Assembly: GCF_030717995.2 (NCBI RefSeq)
Contig: NZ_CP157743.1
Location: forward strand, 3,002,501 to 3,066,500
Length of the DNA: 64,000 bases
Source: Methylomarinum sp. Ch1-1
GTDB taxonomy: Bacteria; Pseudomonadota; Gammaproteobacteria; Methylococcales; Methylomonadaceae
Direction of reading: 5' to 3'
This document shows, piece after piece, positions 52,257 to 61,649 of the stretch (position 1 is the stretch's first letter; the number at the start of each line of letters is the position of its first letter). A program made the translations under genes and the position numbers. The notes beneath the pieces were generated by a model. That model made no database searches. It was not told the DNA's origin and was given only the letters and a program-made list of their open reading frames with translations.

Positions 52257-52467
52257 CAGCAATTCCCATCAGTTTGGCGTTCAAAAAGGGCATGGGGTGT
52301 GTTTGGCGAGGGTGTCGGCAGCAAGGATGCGGCCGTCAAGCCCCCAGCACCTAAATTCCATAGGCTAATGGCTGCGATAAATCATCTTCGTTTATTTAGG
52401 TGCTGGGTGAACGGCGTCTTCTGGAGCAAGCAACTGATAGTAAAAATATTTTTATACTGAATAGTTA
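52257..52467. repeat. Composite repeat between hppA and the antiporter gene
   Basis: CAGCAATTCCC at 52,257 with TTTGGCGTTCAAAAA is the left part of the MITE at 42,651. It passes into a GC-rich stretch and then the palindromic module at 52,344. The right flank (GAACGGCGTCTTCTGGAGCA to CTGAATAGTTA at 52,457-52,467) matches 49,416-49,471 almost exactly. No right end of the first MITE is seen, so one repeat has apparently landed in another. No gene is present in 52,172-52,532. Confidence 0.65.
52344..52406. repeat. Palindromic module, orientation 2
   Basis: CCAGCACCTAAAT and ATTTAGGTGCTGG arms enclose the 37-bp core found at 49,347-49,415 in reverse complement with no mismatch. Confidence 0.75.
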
Positions 52468-52532
52468 CAATAATTTTTAAGCAGGACGAGGTACAACCCC
52501 GTCCCAAAACTTTCAAACCTGTGCCAATACGT

Positions 52533-54614
52533 TTATTTTTTCCGCAATTCCTTATGCAACATGATATACAGCTTGCTGGTGATGATCTCGTTTTTACTCA
52601 GGTTGTTGAGGGTCTCCAATTCCTTAGCGGCCAAGGTTTTTTCGCCGGAAATCGCATTGAAATTGTTCAGCAATTCATAGTTTTCTTCCAGCATGTGATC
52701 CAGGTTATTTTTGGTGTTGGCGGCCAGCGCTCGATACAGCTCAATCGTCTTAGTCAGCGCTTCTTGGTCGTCAAACACCTCGATGAGACTGGTATCGGTG
52801 AGCCCTTCCAAACGCGCCACCACCATTTCCAACATCTTATACTGGGTCCGGTAATAGATATAAAGCTCTTGCGGTTGCAGTTGTGGGGAAGAAAGAAACA
52901 ACAACCTCCGGATCGCATTGATGAAGCGCTCGATGCCATCGAGCGGGAACTTCTCGTCCAGTGTATTCAACTGCGAACGACCTTTTTCCACCCGCTCCAT
53001 CTGAATATCGAGAAGGTTTAAGATTTTCTTGTAGACTTTTTCGTTGATTTCACCACGACGGTAGATTTCTTTTAACTCGTCCTTTTCCATGCCCAGCACG
53101 AAAACGCGCAATAAATTTTCGGTCATCACACTGTCGTCACCGATTTTATCCTTATATTCCTTTCTGACTTTGTGATATTGGTCAAGATAGTATTTTCTAA
53201 GATTATGATACTGGGCTTCGTTCAATTTCTGCTCGGCAAGCAGCATATCCAACGTATTCAACACTTCGTCAAAAATCAGCGATTTGCTTTTGTAATAACT
53301 GACTTCCTCATAATTGCTCAAGGCGTCGATACCGAGACGATGCATGACCTTACCGATGCTGGTCGCCTTGACCAGCAGAGTAAAATAAATACAACCGATC
53401 GTGATCGCAGTCACGAAATCCTTAACCGAAAAATCATAATGCCAGCCATCCAAGGCTATATCCTCCGGTATCAACAACACCATGATCACGGCCAGCGCGC
53501 CGCGCAGACTGCCCCAGGACAACAGATGCATCCATGACAACGGAATAGGCTCTTCTTTTTTGGTCAGATTTAAAAAACCGAGCACCGGATAAATCGCCAG
53601 CGCACGACCGATCATGACGACGATGATCGATAAGATGATCGGCAACAGCGCAACATGCAGATCTATCGACTGCTTAACGAACAGCAGCCCCATCAAGATG
53701 AACACCAACGAGTTGGTGACGAAGCCGAAATAACTCCAAAATCTCTCCATATAGCCTTCGACGGCCAGAGACATCTTGAAGCGTCCGAAATTGCCGATGA
53801 TCATCGAAGCAACCATCGTGGCGATAATCGACGATAAATGTATATGTTGGTCGGCGATCACCAGATTCTCGGAGATCACTTCGGTCAGAATAAAGGTGAA
53901 ATGGGCGACCAGCAGGGTTAGCGTGATTTCCAGATGTTCATGCCCCTTCACCCATTCGATTAGCTTGGCGAATAAAAAGCCCATCAACATGCCGAAGATA
54001 ATGCCGCCAAACACCATGATGAAGAAACTTAGCAGTCCGCTGACGATGGAACTGGCGCCCGCATACCCATGAACAATGACCTCCAGGAACACCAGAAAAA
54101 TTGCAAACGCCGTTCCATCGTTGAATAAACTTTCGCCTTCGAATATCAGCGTCAAACGACGGGGAGCGCCGTATTCCTTGAACAAAGACAGCACCGCCAC
54201 CGGGTCGGTCGCCGAAATAATGGCGCCAAACAACAACATGACGATCAACGGCACATCGAAACTCAGCACTTTGAACAGGTAATGACCGCCTATGCCGATG
54301 AAAACGGTAGACATCAGCAAGCCGACGATGGCCAATAAACTGATTGCCCGAATATTATCGAGCATGCTGCTGATCTTGATGTTATAGGCCGACTCGAAAA
54401 TCAGAATCGGCAAAAACACGAAAAACAGCAATTCCGGCGTCAATTGAAAACTATTGATAAACGAAAACACCTCAATCTGCGATATCGGCACCAACAGCGA
54501 ACCGACGATGACCAACAATACCGTATATGGCATACGCAGTTTTTGCGCAAAAACATAAACGGCCAGAGAAATCAGCATTAACGTGAATAAAGATAGAAAA
54601 ACTTCAAGATTCAT
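52533..54614 (-). CDS. CPA1-family Na+/H+ antiporter with long cytosolic tail
   Basis: The 693-aa protein has 12 or so membrane helices in residues 1-400 with the CPA1 core motifs SATDPVAVLSLFKEYGAP and FEGESLFNDGTAFAIFLVF (catalytic Asp and Asn region). LLSWGSLRGALAVIMVLLIPED is also present. Residues about 420-693 are a charged helical cytosolic domain (NEAQYHNLRKYYLDQYHKVRK, EKVYKKILNLLDIQMERV) that probably regulates transport. It exchanges Na+ or K+ for H+. A pumping pyrophosphatase lies just across the repeat, so the pair could cooperate in ion homeostasis, but the repeat-filled gap argues against one operon. Confidence 0.88.
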   Translation of the reverse strand: MNLEVFLSLFTLMLISLAVYVFAQKLRMPYTVLLVIVGSLLVPISQIEVFSFINSFQLTPELLFFVFLPILIFESAYNIKISSMLDNIRAISLLAIVGLLMSTVFIGIGGHYLFKVLSFDVPLIVMLLFGAIISATDPVAVLSLFKEYGAPRRLTLIFEGESLFNDGTAFAIFLVFLEVIVHGYAGASSIVSGLLSFFIMVFGGIIFGMLMGFLFAKLIEWVKGHEHLEITLTLLVAHFTFILTEVISENLVIADQHIHLSSIIATMVASMIIGNFGRFKMSLAVEGYMERFWSYFGFVTNSLVFILMGLLFVKQSIDLHVALLPIILSIIVVMIGRALAIYPVLGFLNLTKKEEPIPLSWMHLLSWGSLRGALAVIMVLLIPEDIALDGWHYDFSVKDFVTAITIGCIYFTLLVKATSIGKVMHRLGIDALSNYEEVSYYKSKSLIFDEVLNTLDMLLAEQKLNEAQYHNLRKYYLDQYHKVRKEYKDKIGDDSVMTENLLRVFVLGMEKDELKEIYRRGEINEKVYKKILNLLDIQMERVEKGRSQLNTLDEKFPLDGIERFINAIRRLLFLSSPQLQPQELYIYYRTQYKMLEMVVARLEGLTDTSLIEVFDDQEALTKTIELYRALAANTKNNLDHMLEENYELLNNFNAISGEKTLAAKELETLNNLSKNEIITSKLYIMLHKELRKK

Positions 54615-54800
54615 TAATCATCCAACAGCGGTCCTGTAGACCTTTAAACAAGGGAACTAGATAAGCGAAAAGCAGTCGATCCGCTTTATACGGGAGGTTT
54701 TTAAGACGCTATTTTAGCGCTTTCGAATGTACAGGCGAAATTTATTTTAATTTGCCCAATAAACCCTATTGATCAGGGTGATATACCGACTCGACTTAAA

Positions 54801-55574
54801 TTAGTGACCGCTGCTGTTATTTTCCACCGCCGTCCTGGCCCGCATCAGTTCATGGTATTCTTCAGGCGCCAAAATCTGCCTTAAATCGATAAAGCTACCG
54901 CTTTCTAAGTCTTTCAGCCTGCTTAAGGCTTCCAGTATTCTTTCCGCCGCGGCGACAGGCGACAGAATCTTGTTTTCTTCACGCGCTTTATGAATACGTT
55001 TCAGCGCCGGAAATTTTTCGCTGTCCGCATCGTGACAAAGATAATCGATCATTGTCGAATCGATCAGTCCCGGCGCGACCGCGCTGATATGAGTTTCGGG
55101 GAATTCGTGGGCATAGAGCTTGGCCAACATGTTCAGCGCCGCCTTCGACAAGGCATACCCTGCCCAGCCTTTGTTGCCTAGCACCGCAGCGCCAGAGGAG
55201 ATCAACAGGATTTGTTCGACACGAATACCCGAGGCCAGCAACCAGTCCAAGACGACCTTGTTAGCCCAGACATTGATGTCCATCAGTTGTTTCAGTTCAT
55301 CCAACGAGGCCTCGCGGATGTCCTGCAAGCGGCCTAGCATGCCGGCATTCAACACCACTAGCTGCAAGGCACTGACGTCCTGCAGCAGCTGTTCCAGCGC
55401 ACTGGGCACGCTATCGAAGTCGGTCAAATCGATGACGCCGTCTTTGATGCTTCCTTGCAGCCCACAGCCACGCCGGCTGCAACCGTAAACACTGTAACCC
55501 CTGGACAGTAAAACTTCGCTGAGGCCTTTACCCAGACCTGTGCTGTTGCCGGTAATGAAAGCGTTTTTTTGCAT
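54801..55574 (-). CDS. Short-chain dehydrogenase/reductase
   Basis: The 257-aa Rossmann-fold enzyme has the nucleotide motif TGNSTGLGKG (8-17), VVLNAGMLG (the NAG motif), a catalytic Ser in LLISSGAAVLG, and YALSKAALN with the Y-x3-K catalytic pair. Acidic ISAVAPGLIDSTMID follows. It reduces or oxidises a small carbonyl or alcohol substrate with NAD(P)H; specificity cannot be read from sequence. It is a single gene. Confidence 0.9.
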   Translation of the reverse strand: MQKNAFITGNSTGLGKGLSEVLLSRGYSVYGCSRRGCGLQGSIKDGVIDLTDFDSVPSALEQLLQDVSALQLVVLNAGMLGRLQDIREASLDELKQLMDINVWANKVVLDWLLASGIRVEQILLISSGAAVLGNKGWAGYALSKAALNMLAKLYAHEFPETHISAVAPGLIDSTMIDYLCHDADSEKFPALKRIHKAREENKILSPVAAAERILEALSRLKDLESGSFIDLRQILAPEEYHELMRARTAVENNSSGH

Positions 55575-55695
55575 GGAGATCTATAGGTACAGGTTTATTG
55601 AAATGCGAATTAATCGCTCAATGAAAAGCCTCAGGTGACTTGTGGAGAAAATGAAGGTATGGAACATCTTAAAGTATACAGGCAAAGCTGTTAGG

Positions 55696-55935
55696 TCATT
55701 CGGCATTCAGCAAAGCAGCTAGGCGTTTTAATTCCGCTTCCAGAGTATTGTCCGGCATTTTTTCGCCGGCTCGTCTGTACCAATAGCCGGCATTGCTCAA
55801 GTCTCCCTCCTCCCTGTGCAGATAGGCATGTATCAAACAAGCCATCTTGTCGGAATAAGGCTGAACCATTTCATGAGCCCGCTCCCAGTGCCCGTCGCGT
55901 GCCAACTGTAAAGCCTGCTTGTGATCTAATCCCAT
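55696..55935 (-). CDS. Small helical (TPR-like) protein
   Basis: The 79-aa protein begins MGLDHKQALQLARDGHWERAHEMV and continues with CLIHAYLHREEGDLSNAGYWYRRAGE, a helix-turn-helix pair with the spacing of a single tetratricopeptide unit. No signal peptide or catalytic motif is seen. AAAGGGGAAAAC precedes the start. Function unknown. Confidence 0.65.
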   Translation of the reverse strand: MGLDHKQALQLARDGHWERAHEMVQPYSDKMACLIHAYLHREEGDLSNAGYWYRRAGEKMPDNTLEAELKRLAALLNAE

Positions 55936-56109
55936 TGTTTTCCCCTTTCATTCAAGACTATTTATTCCTGTTGGATTCCGTTGCATGCAAACCCGCCAAC
56001 TTCTATTTTGCCTTTTGTCCAAGAATTTTATCAATGATTGATTGACAGACGACGGCAGGAAAACCTACAAGAATATATTCAAAGCGTGTCTTAATGGTCA
56101 GAAAAGAGA

Positions 56110-57489
56110 TTAAATGACCTTGGAAAACTGCTGCCGTTTTTGCGCCAGATATTTATCGAAAACCATGCAGATATTACGAATCAGCAGCCGTCCGGGCGAC
56201 AATACCCGTATGCCGTCGGCGCCGACCCTCAGCAGGCCGTCCGCTTGCATGGCTTGTAAGGTTTTCAATTCATCGGCAAAATACTGGCCGAAATCGATGT
56301 GAAAATTCTGTTCGATGGACTTAAAGGATAACTGAAAATGGCAGATTAACTGACTGATCACCGCTCTACGTAATTTGTCATCCTCATCCAACGTCACACC
56401 CTTATAAACCGGCAATCGGCCCCTGGCAATCAATTCGTCATACCGATCCAGCGCCTTGACGTTCTGAATATAGGCGTCGCCGACTCGACCGATCGAGGTG
56501 ATCCCCAAGCCCACCAGATCGCAGTCTGAATGGGTGGAGTAACCCTGAAAATTGCGGTACAGTTTTCCTTCGCGCTGAGCGACGGCCAGTTCGTCATCGG
56601 GACGGGCGAAATGGTCCATGCCGATATAGACATATCCGGCCTCGGTCAGCTTGCGCCCGACCATTTGCAGGATATCCAACTTGACCTGCGGGCTAGGCAT
56701 ATCCGCTTCGTTGATTTGCCGTTGAGTCTTGAAACGACTGGGTAAATGCGCATAATTGAAGACCGAAAAACGATCCGGCAGATACTCCAATACCAGATCC
56801 AAGGTATCGGCAAATGTCCGCACCGTTTGCAGCGGCAGACCGTAAATCAGGTCGATATTGGTGGAGCGAAACCCTTCCTGTCTCGCCGCCTCCAGGACGG
56901 CAAACGTTTGCTCCTTAGTTTGCAGACGATTCACCGCTTTTTGCACCGCCGGGTCAAAATCCTGCAGGCCAAGGCTGATGCGGTTGAATCCCAGCTGACG
57001 CAGCAAGGCGATAGTCCCGTCATCGGTTTCGCGCGGGTCGACTTCGATCGAATACTCGCCCTGATCATCATCACGCAAACTGAAATGCTCACGAGTGGTT
57101 TCCATCAGACGGCGCATTTGTCCGGCCTGCAAAAATGTCGGGGTGCCGCCGCCCCAATGCAATTGATTGACTGGCCGGCTGCGTTCGAATAAATCCCCCT
57201 GCATGGCGATTTCCCTGCACAAATTGTCCAGATACGGTTCGGCATGCTTACGGTTCTTGGTGATGATTTTGTTGCAGGCGCAATAAAAACACACCGTGTC
57301 GCAGAATGGGATGTGAAAATACAGCGACAAAGGTCCGCCCGCCGCATTCGATTGGGCGATATGTTGCCGGTATTCGGCATCGCCGAAACCTTCATGCAGC
57401 TCCAACGCGGTCGGATAAGAGGTGTAACGCGGCCCCGAGGTATTGTAGCGATTAATCAGGTCCAAATCGAATTCGATGGATTGATCCAT
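56110..57489 (-). CDS. hemN: Oxygen-independent coproporphyrinogen III oxidase
   Basis: The radical SAM enzyme decarboxylates coproporphyrinogen III in haem synthesis without oxygen. The 459-aa chain has C63, C67 and C70 in FCDTVCFYCAC (with a fourth Cys at 72), the cluster motif of E. coli HemN. HWGGGTPTFL is the SAM-binding GGE-like region, with EVDPRETD, NRISLGLQDFDP and YGLPLQTVRTF following. Length and motifs distinguish HemN from HemW. Its ATG overlaps the stop of ccmI (TAATG), so haem synthesis is translationally coupled to cytochrome c maturation here. Confidence 0.95.
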   Translation of the reverse strand: MDQSIEFDLDLINRYNTSGPRYTSYPTALELHEGFGDAEYRQHIAQSNAAGGPLSLYFHIPFCDTVCFYCACNKIITKNRKHAEPYLDNLCREIAMQGDLFERSRPVNQLHWGGGTPTFLQAGQMRRLMETTREHFSLRDDDQGEYSIEVDPRETDDGTIALLRQLGFNRISLGLQDFDPAVQKAVNRLQTKEQTFAVLEAARQEGFRSTNIDLIYGLPLQTVRTFADTLDLVLEYLPDRFSVFNYAHLPSRFKTQRQINEADMPSPQVKLDILQMVGRKLTEAGYVYIGMDHFARPDDELAVAQREGKLYRNFQGYSTHSDCDLVGLGITSIGRVGDAYIQNVKALDRYDELIARGRLPVYKGVTLDEDDKLRRAVISQLICHFQLSFKSIEQNFHIDFGQYFADELKTLQAMQADGLLRVGADGIRVLSPGRLLIRNICMVFDKYLAQKRQQFSKVI

Positions 57490-58709
57490 TATTCCACCCG
57501 TCGGTCGATGGTAATGGCGACGGAACTGTTCGGCCCTAATTCAGCAACTTCGGCCTGGCCGATCAAGTCGCCGGCCTGTGGCATCGCATTGCCGGAACCG
57601 GAGACTCTGGCGATGACCTTGACTCGGCTAAAGGCTGATAGCTTCATCGCCGGCGTCATCGCCATCGCGTCGTTTAATTGCACCGATAACGGCAAATCGG
57701 CGACCGACTTACGCACGATCGCTAATGGCATTTTCGGTCCGTTCAAGGCCTGCGCATAAACAAACACGACATCGTCGGCCTGCGCCTGTTGGCGCAATGA
57801 CTCAGACAAGCGGACGCTGACGGCGATATTGACCGCCGGAGCCGCCTCCGCCGGTTCCGTTGTCTCGTTCAATCGCGATTTCAGCGCCGCCATCATGCCC
57901 TGCAATTCCCGGCGCGAAGGCGAATCCTTAGGCAACAGCGGCTCCAGTTTTTGCCAGTATTGCAAGGCCTGAGCGAATTCTCCGGCTTCCGCCTTGGCCA
58001 TGCCGCCCAGCCACAAGCCGGTGGCGTCGTCGGGCGATAAGGCCAGCGCCTTGAAAATCAATTCCGCCGGTTTGCCTGCCAGCCGACCGCCTCTGGCCAT
58101 CGCCAGAGCATCGGCATAATACAACATCACGCTGACCTCGTCGCCGAGTAAACGATAGGCTTGGGCGAAGGCCTCCGCGGCTTTATCGTATTGCTGCATA
58201 TATTTGAGGGAGCGTCCCAACATCAGCCAGCCTTCGGCGTCATCCGGTTGCTGCTTCAAGCGTTCGGCCAGCCCGGCCACCATCTTGTCGATGGTTTGCT
58301 GAGCCTTTTCCTGCTGTTGACGAGCCAATTGCTGCTGTTCGGCTTTGACTTGCGCCTGAGTATCGCCCAATGAAAAATACAGCGACAGGCTGAGCAGCGG
58401 CACGAACAACACGACAACCGGAATGATCCATTTGCCTTGCGACGACGGAGCGCTAATCTGTTTCAGACTGTCCAACTCGTCGCTCAAGGTCAGTTCCAAT
58501 TCCTGATACTGCTCATCGAATTGGGCCTGAGTCAACGCGCCCTCTTCTAGCAAGCGCTTGAGTTCTTTCAGGCGCTGCCTGGCGATGTTGATATTGCGCT
58601 GGTCCACCTCCGATTCGGCCAATTCGTTACGACGCCACAACGGCGGCACGATGAAAAGCATGGCGATCCCGATCAATGCCGCGACGGCGATCCAAAATAA
58701 GTTACTCAA
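57489..58709 (-). CDS. ccmI: Cytochrome c biogenesis protein CcmI
   Basis: The 406-aa apocytochrome chaperone starts with two membrane segments (LFWIAVAALIGIAMLFIVPPLW and WIIPVVVLFVPLLSLSLYFSL) around a cytosolic coiled region (NIARQRLKELKRLLEEGALTQAQFDEQYQELE). It then has a periplasmic TPR domain (DDAEGWLMLGRSLKYMQQYDKA, EFAQALQYWQKLEPLLPKDS) and a C-terminal beta-rich extension. It presents apocytochrome to the CcmF/H lyase. The start overlaps ccmH (4 bp) and its stop overlaps the hemN start. Confidence 0.92.
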   Translation of the reverse strand: MSNLFWIAVAALIGIAMLFIVPPLWRRNELAESEVDQRNINIARQRLKELKRLLEEGALTQAQFDEQYQELELTLSDELDSLKQISAPSSQGKWIIPVVVLFVPLLSLSLYFSLGDTQAQVKAEQQQLARQQQEKAQQTIDKMVAGLAERLKQQPDDAEGWLMLGRSLKYMQQYDKAAEAFAQAYRLLGDEVSVMLYYADALAMARGGRLAGKPAELIFKALALSPDDATGLWLGGMAKAEAGEFAQALQYWQKLEPLLPKDSPSRRELQGMMAALKSRLNETTEPAEAAPAVNIAVSVRLSESLRQQAQADDVVFVYAQALNGPKMPLAIVRKSVADLPLSVQLNDAMAMTPAMKLSAFSRVKVIARVSGSGNAMPQAGDLIGQAEVAELGPNSSVAITIDRRVE

Positions 58710-59170
58710 GAGTCGTCACCTTCTTCCAGTAAAGCGTCGATTTTGGCCTTTTTTTCGCCGGTTAAGCCACCGGCCTCGGCCACGCTCCGTTTTCTGCGGC
58801 TGACAATAAGCAGCATTGCGAGTCCGATCACGACAAAAAGCAATGGCCCGATCCATAAGAATAGGGTTTTAGCCTTTAACGGCGGACGGTACATGACAAA
58901 ATCGCCATAGCGCTGGGTCATGAAATCGACGATATCCTGCTCACTCTTACCCTGTTGCAGCATCTCATAGACTTGCCTGCGCAAATCCTTGGCCAAATCC
59001 GCGTTCGAGTCGGCGATGGTCTGATTTTGACAGACGAGACAGCGCAGTTCGGAAATCAGGTTTTGATAAGCCTGTTCCTGTTCGGCATTATCAAATTGCC
59101 GGTATTCGACGGCGGCCTGAGCAACGCTGATCCACAGGCATAATAACAATACACTCAACCTTATCATCAA
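58706..59170 (-). CDS. ccmH: Cytochrome c biogenesis thioredoxin-like protein CcmH (CcmL)
   Basis: This 154-aa membrane-anchored periplasmic protein has a signal peptide, the redox motif LRCLVCQNQTIADSNADLA (C44 and C47) and a three-helix fold, then a TM segment (LFLWIGPLLFVVIGLAMLLIV). It keeps the apocytochrome haem-binding cysteines reduced. It overlaps ccmG and ccmI by 4 bp each (ATGA). Confidence 0.94.
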   Translation of the reverse strand: MMIRLSVLLLCLWISVAQAAVEYRQFDNAEQEQAYQNLISELRCLVCQNQTIADSNADLAKDLRRQVYEMLQQGKSEQDIVDFMTQRYGDFVMYRPPLKAKTLFLWIGPLLFVVIGLAMLLIVSRRKRSVAEAGGLTGEKKAKIDALLEEGDDS

Positions 59171-59697
59171 TTTTCCGCCTTCAACTTTGCAATCATCGGC
59201 AGCAACATCCGCTCGACATCTTCGGGAGTGACCGGTCCGGTATGTTTATATCGAATCAGGCCTTGCTTATCGATGACGAAGGTTTCCGGCACGCCGTAAA
59301 CTCCATAATCGATGCCGGTGCGGCCCTCGGTGTCCATGATGCTGACACGATAGGGATTGCCCAATTGCGCCAGCCACTGCCTGGCGGCATCGGGCTCGTC
59401 CTTGTAATTGAGGCCGACGATCGGCGCTGCATTCAGTTTGGCCAGTTGATTCAATACCGGATGTTCGGAACGACATGAAACGCACCAGGAAGCCCAGACA
59501 TTCAACAGCCAGACCTGGCCTTTAAAATCCTGTTCGCTCAGCTGCCGCTCGGGTTCGGATAGCACCGGCAACGAAAATTCCGGCGCCGGCTTGTCGATCA
59601 AAGGCGATGGGATATCGCGCGGATTCAGCTTCAAACCCAACGCCAAAAACAGCGCCAGCACGGCAAAAATCAATAATGGAATCACGTATCTAAGCAT
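59167..59697 (-). CDS. ccmG: Thiol:disulfide interchange protein CcmG/DsbE
   Basis: The 176-aa thioredoxin-fold protein has an N-terminal anchor (YVIPLLIFAVLALFLALGL) and the active-site motif WASWCVSCRSEHP (C72 and C75), with the acidic-groove text DYGVYGVPETFVID containing the cis-Pro. It reduces CcmH or the apocytochrome. It overlaps ccmF by 8 bp and ccmH by 4 bp. Confidence 0.95.
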   Translation of the reverse strand: MLRYVIPLLIFAVLALFLALGLKLNPRDIPSPLIDKPAPEFSLPVLSEPERQLSEQDFKGQVWLLNVWASWCVSCRSEHPVLNQLAKLNAAPIVGLNYKDEPDAARQWLAQLGNPYRVSIMDTEGRTGIDYGVYGVPETFVIDKQGLIRYKHTGPVTPEDVERMLLPMIAKLKAEN

Positions 59698-61645
59698 GCG
59701 CTACTGTCCTTTTTTTATTGCTGATACGATAACGCTTATCGGTCGTGGCCAGCAAGCCGCCGGCCGCCATCAACAAAGCGCCCAGCCAAATCCAGCGAAT
59801 GAAGGCCTTGTAATAGACGCGCAGGCTCCAGGCGCCCTGATCGCCCAGCGGTTCGCCTATCGCCACAAACAAGTCTCGAAACAGGCCGGCATCGATCGCC
59901 GCCTCGGTCATCGGCATTTTCTGCACCCGATAAACGCGCTTTTGCGGCGCCAGCCTGGCCACCTCTTCACCTTGGTAAGAGACCGTCAAAAAGCCTTGTT
60001 CGGCCCGGTAATTGGGTCCCTCGGCCTGCTTGACGCCATGAAACTTAAAGAGATAACCGGACATATCGAGAGTATCGCCTGGCGCCATCCTGACGTCACG
60101 CTCGACGCTGTAGATCGATGTGAAGGTAATGCCTATCACGAATACCGCAATGCCCAGATGCGCCAAGGTCATACCGTAAAATCCGGCCGGAATTTGAGTC
60201 AGCCTGCCCATCGTGAAACCTTGCTTGCCGAAACGGTCTTTAAAGGCCAGACCGGAAACAGCCACGGTCCATAAGGCCAGCGTCGCGCCAAGCACCGCGC
60301 CCCAGGAATAAAACGGCATCGCCAGCGGAATCAGCAAACCACCGACGACGCAAGCGACGATCACGCCCAGCAATCGCTGCAGCAAGGCGCCGATCTGATC
60401 GCGTTTCCAACGCAGCATGACGCCAAGACCGACGGCAAGCGCCATCGGCGCCATCAACGGTATGAACACGGCATTGAAATAGGGCGGTCCGACCGAAATC
60501 TTGCCCAGCCCCAAGGCATCGACAAATAAGGGATACAAGGTGCCAAGCAGGATGCTAGCGGCGGTCACGACCAACAAAATGTTGTTGATCAGCAGCACCG
60601 ATTCTCTCGAGATCAACTCGAAACTGGCGCTGCTTTTGACCTGCGGCGCCCGTATCGCATAGAGCAACAACGAGCCGCCGACCACCACGGCCAGGAAAAT
60701 GAGTATAAACAGACCGCGGGCCGGATCGCTGGCGAAGGCGTGTACCGAGGTCAACACGCCGGAACGCACCAGAAAGGTGCCCAGCAGGCTCAACGAAAAG
60801 GCGAAAATCGCCAATAACACGGTCCAGGTTTTGAACACACCGCGCTTTTCACTGGCCGCCAGCGAATGAATCAGTGCGGTGCCGACCAGCCACGGCATGA
60901 ACGAGGCGTTTTCGACCGGATCCCAAAACCACCAACCGCCCCAGCCCAGTTCATAATAGGCCCACCAACTACCCAGCGTGATGCCCAGGGTCAGAAACAT
61001 CCAGGCGATATTGGTCCACGGCCTAGACCAGCGCGCCCAGGCCGAATCCAGCCGCCCTTCCAACAACGCGGCGATGGAAAAGGCAAAGGCGACCGAGAAA
61101 CCGACATAGCCCATGTACAGCATCGGCGGATGGATCGCCAGCCCAGGGTCCTGCAACAAGGGGTTCAAGTCACGGCCTTCCAGCGGCGACGGAAACAGAC
61201 GGGCAAAAGGATTGGACGTTAGCATCAGAAACAGGATGAAGCCGATGCTGACCAGCCCCATTACGCCCAATACCCGGGCTCGAGTAACGTCGGGAATATT
61301 TTTACTGAACAGAGCGACCAATCCAGTCCAAATCGACAGCGTCAAAGCCCACAGCAGTAATGAGCCTTCATGCGCGCCCCAGACGCCTGAGATCAGATAC
61401 AGCGTCGGCAAGGCGGTGTTGGAATTCTGCGCCACATAAGCGACGGAAAAATCATGCGCCAGGAAGGCATAGGTCAGACAGGCGTAGGAAATCGCCATGA
61501 ACAGCAATTGCGCATAGGCCGCGGGTCTTGCGACATGGACCCAGCCAGGAATCGAACGGGCGGCGCCGATGATCGGCAGAGCTCCCAAGATAATCGCCAT
61601 GCATAGCGCCATGATCAGCGAAAAATGCCCTAGTTCTGCCATCAT
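59690..61645 (-). CDS. ccmF: Cytochrome c haem lyase subunit CcmF
   Basis: The large (651 aa) polytopic membrane protein carries the WWD haem-handling motif GWGGWWFWDPVENASFMPWL and other conserved blocks (GVWGAHEGSLLLWALTLS, AIHPPMLYMGYVGFSVAFAF, FLVRSGVLTSVHAFASDP). It accepts haem from CcmE and ligates it to apocytochrome. It lies 4 bp after ccmE and overlaps ccmG. Confidence 0.96.
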   Translation of the reverse strand: MMAELGHFSLIMALCMAIILGALPIIGAARSIPGWVHVARPAAYAQLLFMAISYACLTYAFLAHDFSVAYVAQNSNTALPTLYLISGVWGAHEGSLLLWALTLSIWTGLVALFSKNIPDVTRARVLGVMGLVSIGFILFLMLTSNPFARLFPSPLEGRDLNPLLQDPGLAIHPPMLYMGYVGFSVAFAFSIAALLEGRLDSAWARWSRPWTNIAWMFLTLGITLGSWWAYYELGWGGWWFWDPVENASFMPWLVGTALIHSLAASEKRGVFKTWTVLLAIFAFSLSLLGTFLVRSGVLTSVHAFASDPARGLFILIFLAVVVGGSLLLYAIRAPQVKSSASFELISRESVLLINNILLVVTAASILLGTLYPLFVDALGLGKISVGPPYFNAVFIPLMAPMALAVGLGVMLRWKRDQIGALLQRLLGVIVACVVGGLLIPLAMPFYSWGAVLGATLALWTVAVSGLAFKDRFGKQGFTMGRLTQIPAGFYGMTLAHLGIAVFVIGITFTSIYSVERDVRMAPGDTLDMSGYLFKFHGVKQAEGPNYRAEQGFLTVSYQGEEVARLAPQKRVYRVQKMPMTEAAIDAGLFRDLFVAIGEPLGDQGAWSLRVYYKAFIRWIWLGALLMAAGGLLATTDKRYRISNKKRTVAHA

Positions 61646-61649
61646 ATCG

